Shown in pieces: positions 26,484-35,149 of a stretch of DNA of 55,714 nucleotides. This DNA comes from Candidatus Midichloriaceae bacterium. GTDB lineage: Bacteria > Pseudomonadota > Alphaproteobacteria > Rickettsiales > Midichloriaceae. Numbering within the stretch: position 1 is the first letter of the stretch; every line of letters starts with the position of its first letter. The notes below the pieces were generated by a model. That model saw only the letters and a list, made by a program, of their open reading frames with translations. It did not search any database and was not told where the DNA came from. Location: the NCBI GenBank assembly GCA_029266655.1, contig JAQSWL010000001.1, positions 1 through 55,714 of the forward strand, in the 5' to 3' direction. A program made the position numbers and the translations under genes.

Positions 26484-26653
26484 ATAAACAACCCAAGGTC
26501 TGTAGGGATGATCTTATATGCGGGCCACATGTTTTTCAAGATAATCTTAACGTATAAATTTCTTTTGAGTGCTTTTAGGTTTGCGCTCATAATGAACAAC
26601 CGCTATTGCAAATCATATTGTTTTCCATTGCTTTACTATTTTCATATAAATAC

Positions 26654-26681
26654 TTGCATTTTATAGCAAAATCTGTATAAT
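26654..26681 (+). promoter_or_regulatory. Sigma-70-like promoter
   Basis: TTGCAT at 26654-26659 and a perfect TATAAT at 26676-26681 are 16 bp apart. They lie 33 bases before the start codon of the following gene, whose ribosome site is GGGAGG. This is one of the clearest promoter matches in the window. Confidence 0.55.
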
Positions 26682-26713
26682 TCGCTTATATTTTAAGCAT
26701 TAGGGAGGCATCG

Positions 26714-28000
26714 ATGAAGCAGCAACAGTTATACTTTATAGAAAAATATGACGCCGGGTATTCTAAAATATTAGGAATTCATTCAGATGATTATTATGAT
26801 GCTTATAATCATAGATTTAAGAGCAGCGAATTAGAGGCACTAAAAAAGTTACGTTACGATACTATACGGATCTCTAGATTATATCATAGTTTGGAAGATT
26901 TAAATGACGACTCAAAAGAGTTTTTGAAAGTCGTAACACAAAAAGATATATCAGTTATTGGGCTTGGAATGGGAGGCCAAGATAGCTCCTTACCTTTATG
27001 TACGGATATTATTGGACACTTACTTTCTAAATTAAAATCTATAAAATCAATTATCATACAAGATAAAATTTACATTGAAAATCAAGATTTCATAGCATTA
27101 CTCATTACCTTAATAAAAAGTAGAGAGACCCCGCTTCTAATACAAACCGATTTTGAAATACCGAAAGAATTAGAAAATGCTATTAAAGGAAACAAAAATA
27201 TAATTATTGGTAAAAGAACTTGGGGCCCTACAGATCCCATCCCTGAACAGATTATAGATAATTTACCTAAGGAAGCATTAGAAGCCCTTGTGAGATTTGC
27301 AGATTCAAATTTTTCTATACGTATTGATTCACTCAAACCATATATATTAGAACACCTTACATATCTATACTTCGCCTCTATGTATAGATATGAGGGACAT
27401 CACTCTTCAACTTCCTTCGCAAGCCTTATAAAAATATTTCATGAAGAATGCTTTAAAGAGTGCGTTGATGAAATTGTGTCGCGTTATGCTTTAATTAAAG
27501 CTGCAGAGCAGGATGATCAATCTATCTTTTCTCTTATTCCTGCAGAAATCAGAAATAAAGAGATTTTTGGAAAGTTATGTCAGCTTTATTTCGGCGTGTG
27601 GGTTAATCTTCATTACTCTGCTAAACCACAACAAGCATCTACAGCAGAACCAAGAGTTGAGGAAGTTAAAGATGAAGAACCTGAGGTTATTCAAGATCCA
27701 ACACCATTGCTTCCAGCAGAACCAATAGTAATTGAAGACAAAAATACTCCTTTAGCAGTTGCACCTACACCATCTTCGCCGTTAAGTGCATTAGGTGAAG
27801 GGCCTAAAGATATTACTCCCTCTAAGGATGACTTTGATGGCAATCTACATCACAAAATGGCACTACTAGCATCAGCAGTTTGTTTAGTAGGTATTGCATA
27901 TATAGGCTTTAAATTGTATAGAGGCGATGTATCTATATCTAACATTTTAGGAAGCATATCGCTTAATGATTCAAGCAAGGCTACTTTTTTAGGAATATAA
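26714..28000 (+). CDS. Unknown protein with proline/glutamate-rich linker and C-terminal membrane anchor
   Basis: The 428-residue protein starts after GGGAGG at ATG 26714. Residues 1-300 look like a globular helical domain; segments such as LKSIKSIIIQDKIYIENQDF loosely resemble leucine-rich repeats. Residues about 305-375 are a low-complexity acidic/proline linker (EEVKDEEPEVIQDPTPLLP). One hydrophobic helix follows near residues 380-400 (MALLASAVCLVGIAYIGF), with a short tail. There is no signal peptide, so tail-anchored topology is inferred. This plan is common among proteins that bacteria place in host membranes. No family is recognised. Confidence 0.6.
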   Translation: MKQQQLYFIEKYDAGYSKILGIHSDDYYDAYNHRFKSSELEALKKLRYDTIRISRLYHSLEDLNDDSKEFLKVVTQKDISVIGLGMGGQDSSLPLCTDIIGHLLSKLKSIKSIIIQDKIYIENQDFIALLITLIKSRETPLLIQTDFEIPKELENAIKGNKNIIIGKRTWGPTDPIPEQIIDNLPKEALEALVRFADSNFSIRIDSLKPYILEHLTYLYFASMYRYEGHHSSTSFASLIKIFHEECFKECVDEIVSRYALIKAAEQDDQSIFSLIPAEIRNKEIFGKLCQLYFGVWVNLHYSAKPQQASTAEPRVEEVKDEEPEVIQDPTPLLPAEPIVIEDKNTPLAVAPTPSSPLSALGEGPKDITPSKDDFDGNLHHKMALLASAVCLVGIAYIGFKLYRGDVSISNILGSISLNDSSKATFLGI

Positions 28001-28073
28001 AGCTAAAAGCAAGTTTAACTAGAAATAATTGCATATTTATTATAGACTATACATCGTAATTACGAGCTTAAGC

Positions 28074-29150
28074 ATGCTTAAACATAACGTTAAATCTTTA
28101 TCCCCTATTAAAATCGCAGGTATAATTCTTGTGATATTAAGCTTATGGATGGCAAGTGGGATATTTAAGCATAAAACTACCACCCAACCAGCAAAGCCGG
28201 TAGCTAAAGCCAAAGTTGTAAAATCACAAGCTCAGCTAAGAAACACCTCTTTAAGATTTAATGGGGTAACTAAAGCCCATAAAGGCGCTACTTTAAGGCC
28301 GGAGGTTTCTGGCATAGTCAGCAAAGTTATCGCACATAATGGTGATTTTTTAAAAGAGGGTGAGGTTATTCTAAAAATAGACGAAGAGAACAGAAAAAAA
28401 CTCTATCAGCAGGCTAAGTCAGAGCTGGAAAGCGCTAAAATGCAATTTGCTGCTGCCCGTATCGTTTATGAAAAGCAACTGAGTTCAAAAAATAATTTTG
28501 TTGATGCAACATCAAAATTAAATATGGCAGAAGCGCACTTTGAAAAAGCAAAGCTTGAGCTTGAAAAAACTAATATAAAAGCTCCATTTGATGGCTATGT
28601 GGATTCAATTAATGTAAAGGAAGGAGATTATATTTCTAACTCTATTGGCTCAATAATTTGCCAGTTTAGTTCATTAGAGAAGCTAGTTGCAATTATTCAT
28701 GCCTCCCAGGCAGATTTAAATTTTATAAATGAATCATCTACAGCAAATATCATTACCAGCAAAGGCGCTATAATCCCTGGAAAAGTAATTTTTATAGGCA
28801 AAGTTGCAGATCCACTCACCCAAACATTTCCTGTAGAAATAGAAATTAAAAATGCAGAATCTCAACTGCGCATAGGCGAATCTATTGTGGTTGAGGTGCA
28901 GTCTGATACACCATTACTAGCGCATTACATACCAAAATCCTCTTTAGTGTTGGATTCTCAAGGAAGAATTGGGGTAAAAACATTAAGCCCTGATGGTATA
29001 GTGATGACAAAAAGCATCGATATTATTGATGAAGAGGTGGATGGCTTTTTAGTAGATGGCTTAAGTGATGAGGAATATATAATCACAATGGGCGCTGCAT
29101 TTGTAGTGGACGGTGAAAAGATTGAAGATGATGAAGACGCCCCAAACTAA
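28074..29150 (+). CDS. RND efflux periplasmic adaptor (HlyD/MFP family)
   Basis: The 358-residue protein starting MLKHNVKSLSPIK has an N-terminal membrane anchor (about 12-30). A lipoyl half-domain follows (GATLRPEVSGIVSKVIAHNG), then a coiled-coil hairpin, the second lipoyl half (TNIKAPFDGYVDSINVKEGD) and beta-barrel domains. Such adaptors link an inner-membrane RND pump to an outer-membrane channel. No RND permease or TolC gene follows, and the next gene is a truncated addB. A TTG 45 bases upstream is in frame but less likely as the start. The C-terminus ends in an acidic tail (KIEDDEDAPN) that overlaps the next reading frame by 38 bases. Confidence 0.88.
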   Translation: MLKHNVKSLSPIKIAGIILVILSLWMASGIFKHKTTTQPAKPVAKAKVVKSQAQLRNTSLRFNGVTKAHKGATLRPEVSGIVSKVIAHNGDFLKEGEVILKIDEENRKKLYQQAKSELESAKMQFAAARIVYEKQLSSKNNFVDATSKLNMAEAHFEKAKLELEKTNIKAPFDGYVDSINVKEGDYISNSIGSIICQFSSLEKLVAIIHASQADLNFINESSTANIITSKGAIIPGKVIFIGKVADPLTQTFPVEIEIKNAESQLRIGESIVVEVQSDTPLLAHYIPKSSLVLDSQGRIGVKTLSPDGIVMTKSIDIIDEEVDGFLVDGLSDEEYIITMGAAFVVDGEKIEDDEDAPN

Positions 29151-30876
29151 TCGAAGGCCTTTTTGGAAGGTCGCTTCTGGTAGCTGGGTGCAAGGAGCAT
29201 ACGGAACGAAAGACCGGAGTGTATTCAATATACATGAGGATCTGAGTACCGGAGCGACGTCGCAACCTGCAGCAGAAGTAGAGTTTACGAATAGGTCGAT
29301 TGAAATAATTGAATGCGATAACTCCTTCCAACTTGCACGCCTTGCGATATCTTTAGCAAAAGAGCATGAAATCAAGCATTTCGTGGTTGAATCGGATGAG
29401 TTGAAGGTTTTATTAGCTAAACACCTTTGCATGAATTCAAATTTCAAAAGTTATACAGAAAAATTTTTAAGCATAGCCATGCTTGCAAGCGACCCTGAAA
29501 ATATCAGCTACCTCATAGATTTATATATAAGATTTTTCCCAGATATAAGTTGGTTAAGATCAAGAGGTGATTCAAGAAGCGCCTTAGAAATTATATCCAA
29601 TAAATTTGGCGAAAGAATGGAGGTGGTTTCTCGGGCAAAAGAAATTATGCTGTGTAATTCATATCAAAAATCATTAGAGCTTCATATCTCAATATTTAAG
29701 GAGCTATCTGGACAATCGCAATACGACTTTCAATTTATAGACCCAGAGTTGTTGGCAGACTTTCAAGCAAATGAGGTTAGCTATATAGATGCACTTATCT
29801 CTATAATCCAATCTCATGAAATAAAACATTCCAGCGCCTATTTTTTGTCATTCCAAGAATTAGAAGACATTCAAAGTGAGAGCTTTATCCTCATTGAAAA
29901 TGGACTATGTAATTTGGAGAAAGAAGCTAAGCTTCAAGGCAGAGAAAGCTTAGAAAAACTATTAAAAGATTTAACTCTTATATTACAAAATAAAAAAACA
30001 CTGGTGCTAAGAAATTTAAATTCCAACGATGAAGAATCCATATTTTACAGGTTATTAAGTGATAAATATCCAAAAAACCCTGTAAAACCATCAAGCATTA
30101 TACCAAAAAACCCTTATGAACAACCAATAGCTAGCATTCCTAAGGAGCTTAGGCCCAAAAAATATTCTGTAACTTCACTTACAAAATTAATGGCGGACCC
30201 GTACTGTTATTATAGTGAATATATATTAAAGCTTAAGCGGTATGATCGCATATGGGAGAAAAACGAAAACCGAGATTTTGGTATATTTGTTCATAAGGTA
30301 GTGACTAAAATCGATGATCCTCATGCTCTTCAAGAGATGTTAGACAGTATTAATACCTCTGAAGGAAATAAATTGATTTGGAAGCATAAGCTTATTGAAA
30401 TAATTAATTTTTTAAAAAACTATTATCTAACAAATCCAAAGGTATCAAGCTTTATTGAATGCGAAGGAGAAGCAAAATTATTAGAGGATATAATTATCTC
30501 TTCTATAGCTGATAGAATAGACATAACTAGCGATCTAGAAGCAATAATTTTGGATTTTAAAACTGGGCAAGCGCCTTCGCAATCACAGGTAAATTCAGGG
30601 CTTGCCCCTCAACTTTCGATAGAGTCTTGGATATTGAGTAAGGCTGGCTTTAAGATTTCAGCACCCTATAAAACAATTGCCACTCGTTATCTATCATTAA
30701 GTGGGCGCCCTGCCCTTCAAAGCTTCGATGATATAAAAAGTAACAACGAAGGAACTGAAGCTTCATTGTTTTGCTTGCTAAACTTATTTTATACCAATGC
30801 TGAAGGCTATTTTGCTACTTATAATGAGAATAATAGAGAGTATGCTCATATAAAAAGGCTAGATGAATGGCGTTGA
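29113..30876 (+). CDS. addB: AddB-like nuclease, N-terminally truncated, with RPE1-like insert
   Basis: Up to 587 residues are open, against roughly 850-1000 for alphaproteobacterial AddB. The C-terminal part is the PD-(D/E)XK nuclease of AddB: YSVTSLTKLMADPYCYYSEY, FGIFVHKVV, IADRIDI, ILDFKTG (Asp481, Lys483) and GLAPQLSIESWIL. Residues from about 62 (CDNSFQLARLAISLAKEHE) match the middle of AddB, so the N-terminal third is missing. Residues about 20-58 are the in-frame 117-bp repeat. The frame opens at GTG 29113 inside the adaptor gene and the true start is undecided. It may be a relic or a shortened active nuclease; the catalytic motif is intact. Confidence 0.75.
   Translation: MKRLKMMKTPQTNRRPFWKVASGSWVQGAYGTKDRSVFNIHEDLSTGATSQPAAEVEFTNRSIEIIECDNSFQLARLAISLAKEHEIKHFVVESDELKVLLAKHLCMNSNFKSYTEKFLSIAMLASDPENISYLIDLYIRFFPDISWLRSRGDSRSALEIISNKFGERMEVVSRAKEIMLCNSYQKSLELHISIFKELSGQSQYDFQFIDPELLADFQANEVSYIDALISIIQSHEIKHSSAYFLSFQELEDIQSESFILIENGLCNLEKEAKLQGRESLEKLLKDLTLILQNKKTLVLRNLNSNDEESIFYRLLSDKYPKNPVKPSSIIPKNPYEQPIASIPKELRPKKYSVTSLTKLMADPYCYYSEYILKLKRYDRIWEKNENRDFGIFVHKVVTKIDDPHALQEMLDSINTSEGNKLIWKHKLIEIINFLKNYYLTNPKVSSFIECEGEAKLLEDIIISSIADRIDITSDLEAIILDFKTGQAPSQSQVNSGLAPQLSIESWILSKAGFKISAPYKTIATRYLSLSGRPALQSFDDIKSNNEGTEASLFCLLNLFYTNAEGYFATYNENNREYAHIKRLDEWR
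29171..29287 (+). repeat. RPE1-like palindromic coding repeat, copy 2 (start of the addB remnant)
   Basis: The same 117-bp sequence as in ileS, with eight differences by eye and read in the same frame (peptide core NIHEDLSTGATSQPAAEVEF). It lies exactly at the boundary between the adaptor gene and the recognisable AddB sequence. Confidence 0.8.
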
Positions 30877-30892
30877 TGCTTTGTAATTAAAA

Positions 30893-33112
30893 CTATATAG
30901 CCAAATTTACTTGTTCAACAAATAACTCAGCAACTAATTCTCCATTATTCTGTGTGTATAAATTTGCAGCTGACTTGCAATGATGCTGCTGAAAGTCTTC
31001 ATGCTCTTTAAAATTATTTACTAGTTTTTCTAAAATCTCTTTTTCCTCTTCGTGCGCAGTTATGACTTTCTTACCAGCTCCAAATTTAATTTTGAATTTA
31101 TTATTCTCAGCAATATTCAAAAATTCATCCAATAAGCCCTTAATGCCACCACCCCAAGTTATTTTAGGGTTAGAGGCAAAAGCATGCAACACTTCTGCCT
31201 TAAAATGATCGCATAAAATAAGCTTATTGACCGTGCAAAGAAAATGCTTAGGCTTTGAAAAATCTAGCAAATTGTTGTTACTGATCAAAGCAACAAGATC
31301 TTCATCGGCTCCTGCAGTAATTCCATAAGCTAGAGGACTATTGATGTTAATCCAGTTTATGTTGTCTTTTACTGTAAACCCGTGCCAATCAATCTTCATA
31401 AACTTTGAAAGCTCAGCTATTTTATCTAAATCATGATCTTTAATTGCTTTAACTAATTTGAAAGTATTTTTGCTATCTTTGTTATAATGCTCCGAGCCAG
31501 GTATTAAATTTTGCTTTTTAACCTGCTTCCCCAAATCTGAAACATAAAAGTCCAAATCATCAAGATCACCCCACATGTAACACATAGCAAACATTGCTTT
31601 GTTCAGCCCTGCTTCATCTAACAAAACTGATTCACCATAACTAGTATCATATAGTTTATACCCTATAATACTTTTTTCTTTATCCTTAACAATCTTAAGT
31701 ACAGCACTATGTTTGGCGCCTAAATATATAAAAAGAAACTCCGCTTCTTGTAATTTTTTTGGTAGGTTTGCAAAAAAGTTAAATGGCGCGGGAGCCTTTC
31801 CGTCATCACTTAACGTCACTGTCGTCTTGAATTGCTTTTTGCTGCTTGCTGGATTCGGAGTAATGTTAGTATACTCTTTAAGTCTCTGCAAAAAATTATC
31901 TTGGTTAAAATGGTTAAGTCTTTCTGATTCTTCAGTTTGAGAGATCTCTTCAAGCTTAGACCTTAGTGTATCAAAGAAATTTTTCTCAATTCCCTTTTGC
32001 TGCCAAGAAATCTGCTTTCTAACATATTCCCTAGCTAAGCCATGGCAAATTCCGCCCCCATGCAACCCTTCACCATGATTCTTGTATTTATCTTCAAGTT
32101 TAAATTCATAAAAATAATTTTCTTTGGCAACTGTAATAAAATTACTTTCTTCCATATCTTGCACGCTTAAAGAGCTATATAAATCTGGCGTAATAAAGCC
32201 AATAGCATGTTCAAGTTTAGCACCATTTAAGGTTACATGACCCACATCATAATGCCTACCCTTCAAATCAAAATAACTTAAATCACAACCATCTAGGTTA
32301 AGCTTAGTGTTGTAGTAAGATATGATATCTGCATGTTTTAAGGAAATATCAGCGAAGTTAGCCTCAGTAAAATTTTTTGATATCGTTATCTCTTTCTCAT
32401 ACAGAACTAAATCTGCCCCTAAAGATTTAAGAAGTAATGTAATATCTAAAACACCTTGTTCCATTTTTGCAAAAAATTCATCCAACATAGCATAGTTAGG
32501 TGTATACGGGGTGTATGATATAACTTTAAGCGCAATCTCTTTATTACCTGTCACCGCGTAATCTAAAACATTTGCTGCATTAACCAGCTCTAGCTCACAT
32601 CCCTTTCTTTGCTCTTCAGTAAAAGAATTAACCAATTGAATTGAAACAGGTGATTCAAATTGAGTGGAACCCATCTTAGCATTAATTAAACTTAGATCCT
32701 CTTGAGAAAATAAACCCTCAGTATGCTCTCTAATGTTTGCATTTGATAAATCGCAATTATCTAGGATAAATTTGGTTTCTTCCGTGTCCAAAGAAAGTAT
32801 AGCTCCCTTAAGAGAAAAACCTGAAAGGTCTATAGTAGAAAAACCTTGTGCAAAGCTTATAAGCCCTTCTAATTTAGGCTCTGCCCCAAATGCTTCAAAT
32901 AATAGTGATGGTTGTAAAACTCCATTTGCGGCTTTTTCAATAAATTCATTAAAAAGTTCTTGGTTAACACTATATTCTTGATTATCGAGTTTAGGCCAAC
33001 TATCTCTACCATTGCCTGTATACACTATATAATCTCTTGCAGTATTAGGGGTTATTGATCCTAGATTTAAAGCAGCGTTATCTTTTGTAATTATATGCTT
33101 AGTAGTTGCCAT
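30893..33112 (-). CDS. C58 (YopT)-like candidate cysteine protease with two pentapeptide-like modules
   Basis: The 739-residue protein is the largest of four paralogues in this window. Residues about 52-168 and 209-319 are two copies of one module (DEFFAKMEQGVLDITLLLKS, then a pentapeptide-like stretch LNLDGCDLSYFDLKGR). The middle domain has GGICHGLAREY (Cys356), KHSAVLKI (His468) and YKLYDTSYGES (Asp489). The order and spacing suit the papain-fold C58 family of YopT (Cys/His/Asp). A helical C-terminal region follows, ending GELVAELFVEQV. There is no signal peptide. A translocated effector acting on host proteins is the inference; catalysis is unproven. Confidence 0.6.
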   Translation of the reverse strand: MATTKHIITKDNAALNLGSITPNTARDYIVYTGNGRDSWPKLDNQEYSVNQELFNEFIEKAANGVLQPSLLFEAFGAEPKLEGLISFAQGFSTIDLSGFSLKGAILSLDTEETKFILDNCDLSNANIREHTEGLFSQEDLSLINAKMGSTQFESPVSIQLVNSFTEEQRKGCELELVNAANVLDYAVTGNKEIALKVISYTPYTPNYAMLDEFFAKMEQGVLDITLLLKSLGADLVLYEKEITISKNFTEANFADISLKHADIISYYNTKLNLDGCDLSYFDLKGRHYDVGHVTLNGAKLEHAIGFITPDLYSSLSVQDMEESNFITVAKENYFYEFKLEDKYKNHGEGLHGGGICHGLAREYVRKQISWQQKGIEKNFFDTLRSKLEEISQTEESERLNHFNQDNFLQRLKEYTNITPNPASSKKQFKTTVTLSDDGKAPAPFNFFANLPKKLQEAEFLFIYLGAKHSAVLKIVKDKEKSIIGYKLYDTSYGESVLLDEAGLNKAMFAMCYMWGDLDDLDFYVSDLGKQVKKQNLIPGSEHYNKDSKNTFKLVKAIKDHDLDKIAELSKFMKIDWHGFTVKDNINWININSPLAYGITAGADEDLVALISNNNLLDFSKPKHFLCTVNKLILCDHFKAEVLHAFASNPKITWGGGIKGLLDEFLNIAENNKFKIKFGAGKKVITAHEEEKEILEKLVNNFKEHEDFQQHHCKSAANLYTQNNGELVAELFVEQVNLAI

Positions 33113-33223
33113 ACATACCTACCATACTCTTTTGTTAAATTTTGCAAAATTATATCATATAACAGGTGCAATAGGCAAAAAAAACAAAAATATTTATTAC
33201 AAAAGAATTTACTTATCAGGCAG

Positions 33224-33377
33224 CATGCTCCCCGACATCGGGAGGTAACCTATTGATTTTTATAAGATAAATTGTCCTTGGATAGTTATAATATTGAATC
33301 TGAAATTTTATTTAAAGGACAATTTATTCTATAGTCTAGGTATTTGCTTGTGTGTAGCGATGATGTCGGGGAGTATG
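33224..33377. mobile_element. Element D: 154-bp MITE with 9-bp target duplication
   Basis: The ends CATGCTCCCCGACATC and its complement (15 of 16 matching) are flanked by perfect direct repeats ATCAGGCAG at 33215-33223 and 33378-33386. A second internal inverted pair, ATAAATTGTCCTT (33267-33279) and AAGGACAATTTAT (33315-33327), lies within. There is no ORF, so it depends on a transposase elsewhere. It fills most of the gap between the protease-like gene and fliP. Confidence 0.85.
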
Positions 33378-33460
33378 ATCAGGCAGTTAGAAAAATAAAT
33401 TACTTCCAAAAAACATTAAGTTGGTGATATACATGTTGTATCATAATTGTTGGTTATTTA

Positions 33461-34198
33461 ATGCGTACATTTTCCTTAGCGCTAGCAGTACTGAGTTTCA
33501 TATTTATACTTTCTGAGCCCGCATTTGCTCAAGGAATCAACATAGACTTAGGCAGTGGCAAAACGCCTATCTTTACCAGCAAAGTTATCCAAATTATTGC
33601 CCTTATTACCCTATTAAGCTTAGCGCCATCTATATTGGTTATGGTCACTTCTTTTACGAGAATAGTTATAGTACTATCATTTTTGCGCACTGCAATTGGG
33701 CTACAGCAAACTCCACCCAACTCTGTTCTCATTAGCTTAGCGTTATTTCTAACTATGTTCATTATGGCCCCCACGTTTGAGCAATCTTATGAAATTGGGA
33801 TAAAACCCCTAATGAATGAAGAAATAGAAGAGCTAGATGCCTTCCTCAAAATAACGCAGCCATTCAAAACTTTTATGATCTCTAACACTAGAGATAAAGA
33901 CCTCTCATTGTTTCTTGATATGGGCGACATTGAAACCAAAAACAAAGCCGAGATGCCACTGCATGTGGTCATTCCATCTTTTATGCTTTCAGAACTAAAG
34001 CGAGCTTTTGAGATAGGATTTTTAATCTTTTTACCATTCTTAATTATAGATATGTTGGTCGCTTCAACACTCATGGCTATGGGGATGATGATGATCCCAC
34101 CTGTTATGATTTCTCTTCCTTTTAAATTAATTTTCTTTGTTCTGATAGATGGTTGGTATATGCTGTGCGGCAGCTTAGTTAAAAGCTACGGGCTTTAA
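33461..34198 (+). CDS. fliP: Flagellar type III export protein FliP
   Basis: The 245-residue protein has a cleavable N-terminus (ILSEPAFAQG). Four hydrophobic helices carry the FliP signatures ILVMVTSFTRIVIVLSFLR, GLQQTPPNSVLISLALFLT, FMLSELKRAFEIGFLIFLPF and MMMIPPVMISLPFKLIFF. FliP forms the core of the export gate with FliQ and FliR. No other flagellar gene is in the window. It is followed after 28 bases by galU on the same strand. Flagellar genes are known from Midichloriaceae but not from Rickettsia. Confidence 0.96.
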   Translation: MRTFSLALAVLSFIFILSEPAFAQGINIDLGSGKTPIFTSKVIQIIALITLLSLAPSILVMVTSFTRIVIVLSFLRTAIGLQQTPPNSVLISLALFLTMFIMAPTFEQSYEIGIKPLMNEEIEELDAFLKITQPFKTFMISNTRDKDLSLFLDMGDIETKNKAEMPLHVVIPSFMLSELKRAFEIGFLIFLPFLIIDMLVASTLMAMGMMMIPPVMISLPFKLIFFVLIDGWYMLCGSLVKSYGL

Positions 34199-34226
34199 AT
34201 TAATACCAAAATAATTTATTACTAAT

Positions 34227-35120
34227 ATGCAAAAAATAAAGAAAGCTGTTTTCCCAGTAGGTGGGTTAGGAACAAGGTTTTTACCTGCCACTAAGGCGCT
34301 CCCCAAAGAAATGCTACCTGTTGCAAGCAAACCGTTGATTCAGCATGCTTTTGAAGAAGCAGTCAACGCTGGCTTTGAAGAATTTATCTTCATCACTGGC
34401 CGCAATAAAAATGTCATCAACAACCATTTTGATTATGTATATGAACTAGAAAAAGCATTGCATGATAAAGATCGGCATGACGCTCTGCAGCTCACTAGGG
34501 ATTGGATTCCCGAGCCTGGTAAGATCGCTTTTGTTAGGCAACAACACCCACTTGGGCTTGGGCACGCAGTATGGTGCGCACGTAATTTCATCAAAGATGA
34601 ACCATTTGCGGTTATCTTAGCAGATGAGCTTTTCATTGGTTATAATGGCTCCTCGCCCCTTAAGGATATGGCAGAATCGTATGAGCGCAACCCTGGAAAT
34701 ATAATATCTGTTTATGAAGTAGATAAAGACCAAACTAATAAATATGGGATTATTAAACCTGGCAAGTTGCTATCTGAGCTAGATATGGAAATTATCGATA
34801 TGGTAGAAAAGCCAAAACCAGAGGTAGCTCCTTCTAATTTAGCAATTATTGGCAGATACATATTGCAGCCCGAAATATTTGAATACCTAGAGGTTACAAA
34901 AAAAGACGTCAGTGGTGAAATTCAACTAACCGACGCACTTAAGCTGATGCTGAAATCCACGCCTACATATGGATGTAAATCCACAGGCAAAAGGTTTGAT
35001 TGTGGCGCACAGTTAGGATTTTTAGAGGCTAACATCCATTTTGCGCTACAAGATGATTTGATTGGTGAAAATGCAAAACAGCTAATTAAAGGCTTGGCTA
35101 ATTCTTTCGAAGTAGCATAA
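34227..35120 (+). CDS. galU: UTP-glucose-1-phosphate uridylyltransferase
   Basis: The 297-residue nucleotidyltransferase makes UDP-glucose. It starts with the family signature AVFPVGGLGTRFLPATKALP, followed by KEMLPVASKPLIQ and, later, VEKPKPEVAPSNLAIIGRYI and DCGAQLGFLEAN. It is full length. UDP-glucose would feed envelope polysaccharide, in line with kdsD. It lies between fliP and uvrD with short gaps, probably in one operon. Confidence 0.96.
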   Translation: MQKIKKAVFPVGGLGTRFLPATKALPKEMLPVASKPLIQHAFEEAVNAGFEEFIFITGRNKNVINNHFDYVYELEKALHDKDRHDALQLTRDWIPEPGKIAFVRQQHPLGLGHAVWCARNFIKDEPFAVILADELFIGYNGSSPLKDMAESYERNPGNIISVYEVDKDQTNKYGIIKPGKLLSELDMEIIDMVEKPKPEVAPSNLAIIGRYILQPEIFEYLEVTKKDVSGEIQLTDALKLMLKSTPTYGCKSTGKRFDCGAQLGFLEANIHFALQDDLIGENAKQLIKGLANSFEVA

Positions 35121-35149
35121 TATGCTAAATAAAGTATATAGAGTATAAA

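Noticed and set aside
26484-26713. Possible small RNA gene between dapA and the unknown 428-residue gene
   Set aside because: Only a promoter and ribosome site for the following gene are visible; there is no terminator hairpin or recognisable RNA fold.
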